From Aldehydirespirator sp965205155 (GTDB lineage: Bacteria; Actinomycetota; Acidimicrobiia; Acidimicrobiales; Aldehydirespiratoraceae): DNA of 64,000 nt. The notes under the pieces are model-generated. The model did not search any database. It saw only the letters and a program-made list of their open reading frames with translations, and was not told the origin of the DNA. Made by a program: the position numbers and the translations under genes. The stretch spans positions 558,001 to 622,000 of the forward strand of contig OZ242033.1 in NCBI GenBank assembly GCA_965205155.1. The letters run 5' to 3'. How positions within the stretch are numbered: position 1 is the first letter of the stretch; the number at the start of each line of letters is the position of its first letter. This document shows positions 38,819 through 47,577 of this stretch, piece by piece.

Positions 38819-40423
38819 ATGCTGCTCGCGCTGGAGACGATCCTCGGCATGGACGCGGGGGTGTTCCTGGCCCTGGCCATGTTCGCGGTCTTCATGCTGG
38901 TGATCCTGTCGGGCTACAACGTCGCCTTCTCGTTCGCGGCCACCGCGCTGTTCTTCAGCTTCATCGGCGACTGGCTGGACGTGTTCGACCCCAACACGCT
39001 CAACACGCTGCCGGGACGGTGGTACAAGGCGGTGAGCGACCCGACGCTGCTGGCCGTGCCCCTGTTCGTGCTGATGGGCGCCATCCTCGAACGCTCGGGC
39101 ATGGCCGAACGGCTGCTCAACGCGTTCGGGATGCTCATGGGCCGGCTGCGGGGCGGGGTCGCGGCCGCAGTCGTGCTGGTCGGCACCCTGCTGGCCGCCG
39201 CCACCGGTGTGGTGGCCGCCACGGTGATCGTGATGGGCCTGCTGTCGCTGCCCGCCATGGTCCGACTCGGGTACGACAACAAGCTCTCCACCGGCGCCAT
39301 CATCGCCTCGGGCACGCTGGCCCAGCTGCTGCCGCCCAGCATCGTGCTGATCCTGCTGGCCCAGCAGCTGGGCGTGGGCATCCTCGGGCTGTTCGCCGGC
39401 GCGCTGCTGCCCGGCCTGCTGCTCAGCGGGCTCTACGTGGCCTACGTGCTGATCCTGGCGTGGCTCAGGCCCAGGACCGGTCCGGCCATGCCCAAGGAGC
39501 AGCGCACGCTCTCGGGCAACCCGTCGCTGCGAACCAAGCTGCTGCTCGCGGTGATCCTGGCGCTGATGGTGGGGGCGGTGACGCTGCTGGCCCGGGCCAG
39601 CGGCATGGGTTTCCTGGCCAGCGGGTGGTCGCCGCTCGTGATGGTCGTGATCCACTTCGTCGTGTTCCTCGCCATCCTGGTGAGCACCCGGATGCTGGCC
39701 GCCGAGGTCATGGTGGCCATCGTGCCCATACTGACGCTGATCTTCGGGGTGCTGCTGTCCATCTTCGCGGGGATCGCCACCCCGTCGGAGTCGGGCGCGG
39801 TGGGAGTGTTCGGGGCGCTGGTGCTGACCGTGCTGAACTGGCTGTTCGACGATCTGCTGGTCAAGGAGGGCGCCACCCACATAACCAAGGGCTGGCGGCT
39901 CGACTGGCAGGCGGTGAAGGACGCGGCCCGCTCCACCACCAACGTGGTGGTGCTGGTCATGACGCTGCTGTTCTGCTCGACGTTCTTCAGCGCCATGTTC
40001 TTCCAGCTCGGCGGGTCGGACCAGACCTCCGAGTGGCTGACCGCGATCGGCGGCGGCAAGTGGGGCTTCGTCGTCATCGCCATGGTCGCGGTGTTCCTCC
40101 TCGGCATCAATCTGGAGTTCCTGGAGATCACCTTCATCGTGGTGCCGATCTTCGTGCCGGCCATGGACGTCCTCGGGTTCACCGCCGACGAGAAGATCTG
40201 GTTCGCGGTGCTGATGGCGGTGAACCTGAACATGGCGTTCATCTCGCCGCCGGTCGGGTTCTCGCTGTTCTACCTGCAGAGCGTGGCGCCGCCGGAGGTG
40301 AAGACGGCCGACATCCACAAGGGCGCCTTCCCGTTCATGGGCCTCCAGGCGCTGGCGCTGGTGATCCTGGCCATCTTCCCCGCCATCACCTACACGTCGA
40401 TCGAGGCGTTCAAGTTCGGTTGA
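38819..40423 (+). CDS. TRAP transporter large membrane subunit (DctM family)
   Basis: 534-residue sodium-coupled transport subunit with about 12 membrane spans. Family features are LFVLMGAILERSGMAERLLNAFGMLMG, LLAAATGVVAATVIVMGLLSLPAMVRLGYD, GTLAQLLPPSIVLILLAQQLGV, GIATPSESGAVGVFGAL, and the late LLGINLEFLEITFIVVPIFVPAMDVLG and AFISPPVGFSLFYL. An inserted soluble loop around residues 335-365 (LLVKEGATHITKGWRLDWQAV) is a feature of the group that carries mannitol/chloroaromatic- or keto-acid-type names. The stop overlaps a small hairpin GACCGC-8 nt-GCGGTC (40422-40441). Confidence 0.93.
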   Translation: MLLALETILGMDAGVFLALAMFAVFMLVILSGYNVAFSFAATALFFSFIGDWLDVFDPNTLNTLPGRWYKAVSDPTLLAVPLFVLMGAILERSGMAERLLNAFGMLMGRLRGGVAAAVVLVGTLLAAATGVVAATVIVMGLLSLPAMVRLGYDNKLSTGAIIASGTLAQLLPPSIVLILLAQQLGVGILGLFAGALLPGLLLSGLYVAYVLILAWLRPRTGPAMPKEQRTLSGNPSLRTKLLLAVILALMVGAVTLLARASGMGFLASGWSPLVMVVIHFVVFLAILVSTRMLAAEVMVAIVPILTLIFGVLLSIFAGIATPSESGAVGVFGALVLTVLNWLFDDLLVKEGATHITKGWRLDWQAVKDAARSTTNVVVLVMTLLFCSTFFSAMFFQLGGSDQTSEWLTAIGGGKWGFVVIAMVAVFLLGINLEFLEITFIVVPIFVPAMDVLGFTADEKIWFAVLMAVNLNMAFISPPVGFSLFYLQSVAPPEVKTADIHKGAFPFMGLQALALVILAIFPAITYTSIEAFKFG

Positions 40424-40467
40424 CCGCGCGCTGCTGCGGTCGCCGGGCACGCTCGTAGTTGCTGGTG

Positions 40468-40473
40468 TAATAT
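40468..40473 (+). promoter_or_regulatory. Possible -10 box (TAATAT) for the TRAP binding-protein gene
   Basis: TAATAT stands out in GC-rich DNA 87 bases before the binding-protein start, in the 136-bp spacer after the large subunit. With the small hairpin at the end of the previous gene, it suggests that the abundant binding protein has its own promoter. No clear -35 box. Confidence 0.35.
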
Positions 40474-40559
40474 CGCGTGTGCCGGCCTGCTCGGGAGTTC
40501 TGGTTTTCCGGGCAGGCGTCCCACGGCACAGTCAATGACGTCAACCATGGAGGGACAAA

Positions 40560-41846
40560 GTGACTCAAGACGACTCGACCCAGGCCGATGGATCGGCCGT
40601 GGACATGATCCTCGATGAAGCGGATTCTTCGGGCCTGGCCAGGAGAGGGTTCATCAAGGGCGGTCTCGGGGTGGCCGGGTTCGCCGCGGCCACTGCGATA
40701 CTCGCCGCGTGCGGCGACGACGAGGAGGCCCCGGCGCCCACCGCGGCCGATGAGCCCGATGTTGCCGAGACCACCACGACGGCAGCCCCCGAGCCCACCG
40801 ACACGGTGGCTGTGACCGCGCAGGGTCCCGAACTCGAGTGGCAGATGGCCACCAGCTGGCCCACGGCCCTGGTGACGCTGTTCGGTTCGGCGCAGTACTT
40901 CGCCCGGAGGGTGAGTGAGCTCACCGGCGGGCGCTTCGTCATCCACGCTCGCCCCGCAGGCGAGATCGTCGGTGGCCTCGAGGTGCTCCAGACGGTGCGC
41001 GACCTCGGTGTGGAGATGGGTCACACCGCTTCCTACTACTACGTCGGCATCAGCCCGGTGCAGCAGTTCGGCACCGCGGTCCCGTTCGGGCTCAACCAGC
41101 GCCAGCAGAACGCCTGGCTGTACGGGACCTTCGACAACGATGGCAGGCAGAGCGGCATCGACATGCTCAACGAGTTCTACGCGGCTGAGCACGGCATCAT
41201 CGCCTTCCCCGGCGGTGCCACCGGCTGCCAGATGGGCGGATGGTTCACCCAGGAGATCAACTCCACCGACGACCTGAACGGGCTCAAGATGCGCATCCCC
41301 GGCCTGGCCGGCCGGGTGCTGGAGAACCTCGGCGGCGAGCAGGTGACGCTGGCCGGCGGCGAGATCCTTCAGGCCATCCAGACCGGGGCCATCGACGGGG
41401 CCGAGTTCGTGGGCCCGACCGACGACCTCATCCTCGGCCTGGACCAGTTCGAGGGCCAGCTGTACTACTACCACCCGGGCTGGTGGGAGCCGGGCACTGC
41501 GCTCGAGGTCCAGATCTCCCTGGAGAGGTGGAACCAGCTGCCGCCGGAGTACCAGGCCGTCATCCAGACTGCCGCGGCCGACGCCAATATGAGGACCATG
41601 GCCACTTACGACGTGCTCAACCAGGCGGACCTCCAGAGGGTCAAGCAGTTCGCGGAGATCCGCGAGTTCTCGCCCGACCTGATGGCGGCGTTCAAGGCCG
41701 AGACCGAGAACGTGCTTGACGGCGTGGCCGCCGACGACGAGCACTTCGCCCGGATTCTCGGGCCGTGGCGCGAGTTCCGCGACGGCATCTCGGAGTGGCA
41801 CGGTCTGGCCGAGCGGTCGTTCCTCAGCCAGCAGACCCAGATCTGA
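40560..41846 (+). CDS. TRAP transporter solute-binding protein (DctP family), Tat lipoprotein
   Basis: 428 residues. The N-terminus has a twin-arginine motif ARRGFIKGG, a hydrophobic stretch, and a lipobox ILAAC at about residue 50, followed by a Thr/Pro/Ala linker, so it is a Tat-exported lipoprotein. The binding domain contains EWQMATSWPTALVTLFGSAQYFARRV, MRIPGLAGRVLENLGGEQVTLAGGEILQAIQTGAIDGAEFVGPTDD and YYYHPGWWEPG, as in the TakP/FcbT1 branch that binds 2-oxo acids and related carboxylates. Start is GTG 40560 after ATGGAGGGACA. Ligand assignment is by family resemblance only. Confidence 0.92.
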   Translation: MTQDDSTQADGSAVDMILDEADSSGLARRGFIKGGLGVAGFAAATAILAACGDDEEAPAPTAADEPDVAETTTTAAPEPTDTVAVTAQGPELEWQMATSWPTALVTLFGSAQYFARRVSELTGGRFVIHARPAGEIVGGLEVLQTVRDLGVEMGHTASYYYVGISPVQQFGTAVPFGLNQRQQNAWLYGTFDNDGRQSGIDMLNEFYAAEHGIIAFPGGATGCQMGGWFTQEINSTDDLNGLKMRIPGLAGRVLENLGGEQVTLAGGEILQAIQTGAIDGAEFVGPTDDLILGLDQFEGQLYYYHPGWWEPGTALEVQISLERWNQLPPEYQAVIQTAAADANMRTMATYDVLNQADLQRVKQFAEIREFSPDLMAAFKAETENVLDGVAADDEHFARILGPWREFRDGISEWHGLAERSFLSQQTQI

Positions 41847-41961
41847 CCCGCACCTGATCCCGGTCAGCGTCCAGGGAGTCGCTGACCTCAACTCGTGTGC
41901 TTGGTCCTGAGCAGGGCCACCAACCGTGACGCGCCCGCGTTTCTGCGGCACACTACGCGGT

Positions 41962-43113
41962 GTGTCCAACGACCCGGCGGGGAGCCCGCTGCCCAACGCC
42001 CCGAAGTTCCGCACCGATCGCAGCCACTATCAGGCTGCCCTCCAGCAGTGGATGCGACGGGCCTTTCCGGCCAGGCAGGACCTGGTCGTAGTCGACATTG
42101 AAGTCCCGGTCAGCACCGGATTCTCCAACGAGACGGTCATCCTCGACGCCGCCTGGGTCGAGGACGGCTCCGATCGCGAAGAACGCTACGCGGCAAGGAT
42201 CGAGCCCGCTGACGGCGGCATGTTCCCACCCCAGACGCCTCGCTGCGAGGTGTCGGTCGAACTCCAGTACCGGGCGATGAAGACAGTGGCGGACGCCGGT
42301 GTGGCCCCGGTGCCGCCGCTGTTCGGCTACGAGCCCGACCCAGCGGTGCTGGGCGCACCGTTCTTCCTGATGGGATTCGTCGATGGACGGATCCCAGCCG
42401 ATGTGCCCCGCTACACCGAGGCGGGCTTCGTGGTGGACGAGGCGACCCCGGGGGAGCGCCGGCGCATGGTGCTGTCAGCCATTGACACCATCGCCGGCAT
42501 CCACAGCCTGGATTGGCGCGCCGCCGGCCTGGACTGGCTGGACCCCAGCGGCACCGGTCAACCGACGACCGCACTGCAGATCGACCTCTACCGCCGCCAT
42601 GTCATCTCGGAGCTGGCGGGACGGGAGCATCCGGTGCTTCACGCCGCGCTCGACTGGCTGGAGGCCGACGACCCCGGCGACGAGCGCATCGGGCTGACAT
42701 GGGGCGACGCCCGGCTGGGCAACATCATCCTTCAGGACTACCGGACCGCGGCGGTGCTCGACTGGGAGGTGTGCGCCCTGAGCCCGACGGAGGCCGACAT
42801 GGGGTGGTGGCTGATGTTCGACCGGATGTCCTTCGACGACATGGGCATCGCACGACTCGAGGGCTACCCGACCCGGGATGAGATGATTGCTCGCTACGAG
42901 CACATCTCGGGCCGAACCGTGCGGGAGCCGCACTACTGGGAGGTGTTCGGGGCAATGCGCTTCTGCACCATCTTCATCCGCCTGGGGGACCGTCTCACCG
43001 CGGCCGGCTTCGTTCCGCCCGAGCGGAACCCTGCCGTGGGCAATCAGGTCACCGCCGCCCTGGCGGCGTTGCTCGGTATGGACAACCCCACTCCCGACCT
43101 GCTGGCGCGATGA
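41962..43113 (+). CDS. Aminoglycoside-phosphotransferase-like kinase (ACAD10/11-associated type)
   Basis: About 383 residues. The kinase-like core shows FSNETVILDAAW, FFLMGFVDGRIPADVPRY, IAGIHSLDWRAAGLDWLD, and a catalytic loop LTWGDARLGNIIL followed by AVLDWEVCAL; the usual HGD is WGD here. This subfamily is found fused to or beside acyl-CoA dehydrogenases (ACAD10/11), where it phosphorylates hydroxyacyl-CoAs. GTG 41926 is an outer start; GTG 41962 (VSNDPAGSPLPN) looks better. The nearest acyl-CoA dehydrogenase is at 25 kb. A 17-codon open frame overlaps its stop (ATGA, 43110-43163). Confidence 0.85.
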   Translation: MSNDPAGSPLPNAPKFRTDRSHYQAALQQWMRRAFPARQDLVVVDIEVPVSTGFSNETVILDAAWVEDGSDREERYAARIEPADGGMFPPQTPRCEVSVELQYRAMKTVADAGVAPVPPLFGYEPDPAVLGAPFFLMGFVDGRIPADVPRYTEAGFVVDEATPGERRRMVLSAIDTIAGIHSLDWRAAGLDWLDPSGTGQPTTALQIDLYRRHVISELAGREHPVLHAALDWLEADDPGDERIGLTWGDARLGNIILQDYRTAAVLDWEVCALSPTEADMGWWLMFDRMSFDDMGIARLEGYPTRDEMIARYEHISGRTVREPHYWEVFGAMRFCTIFIRLGDRLTAAGFVPPERNPAVGNQVTAALAALLGMDNPTPDLLAR

Positions 43114-43126
43114 CTCCAGCGCCGGA

Positions 43127-43161
43127 AGCCGATCTGCGGGCCTGGCTCGGCGAGATCGGCT
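43127..43161. terminator. Hairpin between convergent genes
   Basis: AGCCGATCT at 43127-43135 pairs perfectly with AGATCGGCT at 43153-43161 across a 17-base GC-rich loop. It lies between the phosphotransferase-like gene and the convergent luciferase-like gene and could end transcription from both sides. No T tract. Confidence 0.6.
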
Positions 43162-43186
43162 AGAGGTCCAACGGGCAGTCGGGCAG

Positions 43187-44482
43187 CTACGTGCCGAAGT
43201 CGTCGGGCACGTGGATCGGCATGTCCGTCTCGGCCCACTCCTTGACCGTCTTCGCCACCTGGGACGCCTCCTCGGGCGGGAGGGTGGCGACGATGCTGCG
43301 TCCCAGCGCCTCGAACACCGGGATCTCGTCGTCGTCGAGGGCCTGCATCGGCGTCTTGCGTTCCATGGCCGCGTCGATGGCGGGGGCCAGGCGCTCGAGC
43401 TTGGCCCGCTCCCCGGCCGCGGCGGCCTCGGCGAACTCGCCCATCACCTCGGCCGCGAACAGTTCGAGGGTCTCGCAGATGTGGTCGTGGCGGTTGTTGC
43501 CGCCCTGCTGGATGAACACCACCTGGTCGACGCCGGCCTCCGCGAAGCCTCGGAGATGCCTGCGGACCTGCTCGGGGGTGCCGATGCCGCTCTGCTCGCC
43601 CCTGTCCGCGATGGTTGGGCGGGCGGCCAGGTAGTCGGCCCAGATGTCGGTCCGGCCCGGCTTGTGACGCCCGAAGATGTAGTGGTGGCCGAGGCCGTAG
43701 CCGAAGAACTGGAAGCCGTCCAGGCCGCGACGCTTGGCCTCACCGGCGTCGGGGTGGATCGACAGGCCGGTGACCATGGCGATGTTGGGGTTGACCGCGT
43801 GGCCGATGGGCACGCACTCGGTCTCCAGGATCCGGTAGTAGTCCTGCACCCATGCGGCCGCGTCGCTGGGGTCGACGAAGGAGAAGGTGAGCGCGCCCAT
43901 GCCCAGCCTGGCCGCCAGCTTGATCGTCTCCCGGTTCGAGCAGGCCACCCACAGCGGGGGATGGGGCTTCTGCACCGGCTTGGGCACCACGTTCCGGCAC
44001 GGCATCGAGAAGAAGTCGCCCTGGTAGCCCGGGTAGGGGTCCATGGCCATCATGTTGCAGCACTGCTCGACGGCTTCCTGCCAAGCGGGGCGCTTGTCGT
44101 CGACATCGACGCCGAAGCCCCCCAGCTCCAGGATCGACGACGACTCCCCGGTGCCGAAGTCCACGCGACCACCCGACACCAGGTCCAGGGTGGCGATCCG
44201 CTCAGCCACCCGGGCCGGGTGGTTGTAGCCGGGGGGCATCAGCACGATGCCGTGGCCCAGCCGGATGCGCCGGGTGCGCTGGCTGCATGCGGCCAGGAAC
44301 ACCTCCGGCGCGGAGGAGTGCGAGTACTCCTCCAGGAAGTGGTGCTCCACCTCCCAGGCGTAGTCGAAGCCGAGCCGGTCGGCGAGCTCCACCTGTTCCA
44401 GCGCCTCGTTGAAGAGCCGCTGCTCGTCGCCTTCACCCCAGGGCCGGGGCAGCTGGTGTTCGTAGAAGATCCCGAACTTCAC
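43187..44482 (-). CDS. LLM class (luciferase-like) flavin-dependent oxidoreductase
   Basis: 431 residues of the bacterial luciferase-like superfamily, which use FMN or F420. Motifs: MKFGIFYEHQLPRPW, LGFDYAWEVEHHFLEEYSHSSAPEVFLAACSQRT, IRLGHGIVLMPPGYNHPARVAERIATLDLVSGGRVDFGTGE, and KPHPPLWVACSNRETIKLAARLGMG. GTG 44482 gives the family N-terminus. The C-terminal 70 residues are helical and acidic. Members near catabolic genes oxidise diverse substrates; I cannot name this one. Followed convergently by the phosphotransferase-like gene. Confidence 0.9.
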   Translation of the reverse strand: MKFGIFYEHQLPRPWGEGDEQRLFNEALEQVELADRLGFDYAWEVEHHFLEEYSHSSAPEVFLAACSQRTRRIRLGHGIVLMPPGYNHPARVAERIATLDLVSGGRVDFGTGESSSILELGGFGVDVDDKRPAWQEAVEQCCNMMAMDPYPGYQGDFFSMPCRNVVPKPVQKPHPPLWVACSNRETIKLAARLGMGALTFSFVDPSDAAAWVQDYYRILETECVPIGHAVNPNIAMVTGLSIHPDAGEAKRRGLDGFQFFGYGLGHHYIFGRHKPGRTDIWADYLAARPTIADRGEQSGIGTPEQVRRHLRGFAEAGVDQVVFIQQGGNNRHDHICETLELFAAEVMGEFAEAAAAGERAKLERLAPAIDAAMERKTPMQALDDDEIPVFEALGRSIVATLPPEEASQVAKTVKEWAETDMPIHVPDDFGT

Positions 44483-44533
44483 GGCATGGACGCTAGACGG
44501 ATGCGGGCCCAAAGCCGCCAGTGCGGGCCGGTC

Positions 44534-45928
44534 TCATCGCGACCACGTCAGTCCACGCACCGGCCGCCGGGGGTAGATGATGCCGAACAGCACCAGGTTG
44601 CAGAAGTACGCACCCGCGCACAGTATCCACGTCGTCCTGTAGGCCTCCAGTTCGCCGGCGAGGTCGACGGGCTGGCCGATGACCGTGAACGCCAGCGCGA
44701 TGGCGAACGCCACCGACAGCTGGAAGAAGGTGGTGCGCCCCGCGGTGGCCATGGCGTAGCGCTCCGCGGGAATGTCCCGCAGCGCCGCCCCCACCAGCTG
44801 CGAGAAGCCGGTGCCGGCCGAGACGCCCACCAGCACGGTGCCCACCAGCAGCGGCCCCAGCGTGGGTTCGGCCGAGATGGTGAACGTGAGCCACAGCACA
44901 CCGGCCACGCCGCAGACCGATCCGGCCGTGAGAAGGGGAGCATTGCCGATCCGGTCGGCAAGACGGCCGGCCTGGGGCGCGACCAGGAAGGACACGACTG
45001 GCCCGACTGCGTAGGCGAGGCCGGTCTCGACGACGGACCAGTCCCACAGGTCCTGGATGAACGACGGCAGCGGCACCAGCAGGGCGAAGAATCCGATCGA
45101 GAAGAAGAGCGAGCCCAGGTTGCCCAGCACGAAGGTGCGGATCCGCATCAGCCCCAAGTCGAACAGGGGGGCCGGATGCCGGAGGCTGCGAGCCACGAAG
45201 GCCGCGATCATGGCTGCTCCGGCTGAGAACGCGACGAGGGTGGACGGGCTGGCCCATCCCCAGGCCTCGCCCTGCACGATCCCGAGGATGATGGCCCCCA
45301 CCCCGAACGACGCCAATGGCACTCCGATCATGTCGACCCTGCCCCGGGTGCGATCGCCCCGGCTCTCGGGGAGGATGCGGGCTCCCAGCAGCAGCGACGC
45401 CACCGCCACGGGCACATTCACGTAGAACACGGCCCGCCAGCCGAAGGCATCGATCAGCAGGGCCCCCAGGGTCGGCCCCAGAGCTGCGGCCAGCCCACCC
45501 ATGGCGCCCCAGGTTCCGATGGCCATCTGGTGGCGCCCGCGAGGGAAGGCGGTGAGCAGCAGGGCGAGTCCGGCGGGGTACTGCATCGATCCGCCCACCG
45601 CCTGCAGGGCTCGCGCCGCGATGAGCATGCCGATGCTGCTGGAGGCGCCCGCGGCTATCGACCCCAGTGCGAAGATCACCAGTCCGAGGCGGAAGATCCG
45701 TCGCCGGCCGTAGCGGTCGGCCAGCCAGCCCGAGAGCAGCAGCAGCGCGGCCACCACGATCGAGTAGGCGTTCACCACCCACGAGAGCGCGGCCGGAGTG
45801 GTACCCGACAGCGCGGTGCGGATCTCGGGCAGCGCCAACGCGATGATCGTGAGTTCCATCGCCACCATGAACACGGCTACCGAGACGACCGCGAGCGTCA
45901 GCCAGGCCGACCGCGAGACCCGTTCCAT
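44534..45928 (-). CDS. MFS transporter, DHA2/EmrB family
   Basis: 464-residue membrane exporter with about 14 spans. Motif A appears as GWLADRYGRRRIFRLGL, motif C-like GGSMQYPAGLALL and GAMGGLAAALGPTLGALLIDAFGWRAVFYVNVP are present, as in drug:H+ antiporters of the 14-span group. It starts at ATG 45928 and diverges from the gmaS operon across 193 bp; its end is 51 bp before the luciferase-like gene on the same strand. Substrate unknown; efflux of amines or antibiotics is possible. Confidence 0.92.
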   Translation of the reverse strand: MERVSRSAWLTLAVVSVAVFMVAMELTIIALALPEIRTALSGTTPAALSWVVNAYSIVVAALLLLSGWLADRYGRRRIFRLGLVIFALGSIAAGASSSIGMLIAARALQAVGGSMQYPAGLALLLTAFPRGRHQMAIGTWGAMGGLAAALGPTLGALLIDAFGWRAVFYVNVPVAVASLLLGARILPESRGDRTRGRVDMIGVPLASFGVGAIILGIVQGEAWGWASPSTLVAFSAGAAMIAAFVARSLRHPAPLFDLGLMRIRTFVLGNLGSLFFSIGFFALLVPLPSFIQDLWDWSVVETGLAYAVGPVVSFLVAPQAGRLADRIGNAPLLTAGSVCGVAGVLWLTFTISAEPTLGPLLVGTVLVGVSAGTGFSQLVGAALRDIPAERYAMATAGRTTFFQLSVAFAIALAFTVIGQPVDLAGELEAYRTTWILCAGAYFCNLVLFGIIYPRRPVRGLTWSR

Positions 45929-46121
45929 GGCGCAGCACTCTATGGCGGCGCGTCCGGCCCCTGATCCGAGTCTCTAATGTCAGGAAAATGTCTCTACTCT
46001 GATTAGACATCGGGGCGAACGTCGTGGTAGGGTTGGACCCGACGTGAGGCACGTTGGCAAGGCTCGCGCCTAGGACGCTACGGTTTCGCCGCACACACAA
46101 GCTCACCCGATAGGGGGAAAA
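45929..46121. promoter_or_regulatory. Divergent spacer between MFS gene and gmaS with an inverted repeat
   Basis: 193 bp holding both promoters. ATGTCT (45988-45993) and AGACAT (46005-46010) form an inverted repeat with an 11-base centre, and a related AATGTCAG lies just upstream; together they look like an operator for a dimeric regulator. TTGGAC at 46033 and TTGGCA at 46054 are possible -35 boxes towards gmaS. The AGGGGG at 46112 serves as its ribosome-binding site. Confidence 0.45.
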
Positions 46122-47522
46122 ATGGCCACTGACCTAGAGCGGTTTGTCAACGCCGACGGACGCGAGGAGCAGATCCGAGAGGTGGAGGCTCGCATCGAGG
46201 CCGACGACATCCGCTACCTGTACTGCCAGTTCGTCTCGGTGACGGGGCGGATCATGGGCAAGGGCATACCGGCCAAGCACTTCGGCATGATCGCCCGCAA
46301 GGGCTTCCAGCTGGTGTACGGCTCCACCGCCAACCTCTTCATCGACCGCCATGGCAACTACATCGGCTACGGCCCCGAGGCCCGCGAGCTGGTCGGCATC
46401 GGCGAGCCCGAGACCTTCATGCCGCTGCCCTGGGACTCGAGGACGGCCCGGGTGTGGTGCACCCTGTTCAGGGGCCGCGAGGAAGAGGTCGACGGCGGCG
46501 CCTACCTGACCTCCGACTGCCGGGGCAACCTCAGGCGCCTCCACGCCGAGTTCGAGGCCAAGCACGGGCTGCACCTGCGGGCCGGCTGCGAGCCCGAGAT
46601 GATGTGGCTCAAGGCCGACGCCGACGGCAAGCCCACCGTCGAGGGCATGACCAAGCCCAACTGCTACCACATCGACCAGTTCGCCGAGCTGCAGCCCCTC
46701 ATCCACAGGGTGATCGAGTACTGCGAGGCCATGGGCCTGGACATGATCCAGGGCGACCACGAGGACGCCCCCGGCCAGCTGGAGCTGAACTTCAACTTCG
46801 ACCGGGCCGAGCTCACCGCCGACCGGCTCACCACCTACCGCCAGGTCTGCAAGCAGGTCGGCCGCGAGCTGGGGGCCTTCCCGTGCTTCATGCCCAAGCC
46901 GTTCATGGGGGTGTCGGCCAACGGCTGCCACCACAACATCTCGCTGTGGGACGCCGACGGCAACAACAAGTTCATGCCCGAGGGCGACAACCCGCAGCTG
47001 CCCGGCCCCGTCGGCATGAAGGCCATCGGCGGGATCCTGGAGCACGTGCAGGCCCTCACCTGCCTGACCTCGCCGACGGTCAACTCGTACCGCCGGCTGT
47101 GGGACACAGGCTTCTGGGCGCCGGTGTTCGCGGACTGGGGCTTCCAGAACCGCACCACCGCCCTGCGGGTCAGCGCCCCGGGCCGCTTCGAGTACCGCTC
47201 GGTGGACAGCGCGGTCAACCCGCACCTGTCGTTCGCGGGCCTGCTGCAGGCCATGGACGACGGTCTGGACCGCGGCCTCGACCCGGGCGAGCCCGAGGAG
47301 CGCAACATCTACGAGGCCATGGAGGCCGGCAAGGACGTGAAGAAGATCCCGCTCACCCTGGGCGAGGCCCTCGACGCGTTGCGTAACGACGAGGTCGTCA
47401 TGCGGGCGCTGCCGGGCGAGATGAGCAACGTATTCTTCCACTACAAGGGCGACGAGTGGGAGCGGTTCCTGGCCACCGTGACGGACTGGGACGTCGAGGA
47501 GTACCTGGACGTCCTTCCCTAG
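46122..47522 (+). CDS. gmaS: Glutamine synthetase-like protein, GlnT/GmaS type (probable gamma-glutamylmethylamide synthetase)
   Basis: 466 residues of the glutamine synthetase fold: ADDIRYLYCQFVSVTGRIMGKGIP, GCEPEMMWL, QGDHEDAPGQLELNFNFDRAELTADRL, CFMPKPFMGVSANGCHHNISLWD (ATP/glutamate site), and RVSAPGRFEYRSVDSAVNPHLSFAGLLQAMDDGL. In methylotrophs and rhizobia proteins of this type, followed by the three genes seen here, make gamma-glutamylmethylamide from glutamate and methylamine; others are named GlnT. The neighbourhood favours the amine role. ATG 46122 follows AGGGGGAAAA. Confidence 0.85.
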   Translation: MATDLERFVNADGREEQIREVEARIEADDIRYLYCQFVSVTGRIMGKGIPAKHFGMIARKGFQLVYGSTANLFIDRHGNYIGYGPEARELVGIGEPETFMPLPWDSRTARVWCTLFRGREEEVDGGAYLTSDCRGNLRRLHAEFEAKHGLHLRAGCEPEMMWLKADADGKPTVEGMTKPNCYHIDQFAELQPLIHRVIEYCEAMGLDMIQGDHEDAPGQLELNFNFDRAELTADRLTTYRQVCKQVGRELGAFPCFMPKPFMGVSANGCHHNISLWDADGNNKFMPEGDNPQLPGPVGMKAIGGILEHVQALTCLTSPTVNSYRRLWDTGFWAPVFADWGFQNRTTALRVSAPGRFEYRSVDSAVNPHLSFAGLLQAMDDGLDRGLDPGEPEERNIYEAMEAGKDVKKIPLTLGEALDALRNDEVVMRALPGEMSNVFFHYKGDEWERFLATVTDWDVEEYLDVLP

Positions 47523-47577
47523 CGGGCAACAGCCCTAGGGGCAACAGAACAACCACACCAACCAAGGGGGTAGCACC

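Noticed and set aside
38732..40450. 572-codon His/Gln-rich open frame on the minus strand
   Set aside because: Antisense to the TRAP large subunit; the repeated His/Gln/Arg composition comes from reading GC-rich membrane-protein codons backwards.
42887..45226. 779-codon open frame on the plus strand
   Set aside because: Runs from the end of the phosphotransferase gene antisense through the luciferase-like and MFS genes; its codon positions mirror those genes and no ribosome-binding site or motif is seen.
46122..47522. Main glutamine synthetase GlnA of the cell
   Set aside because: The sequence is of the GlnT/GmaS kind and is followed by glxBCD homologues; the primary glnA is expected elsewhere.
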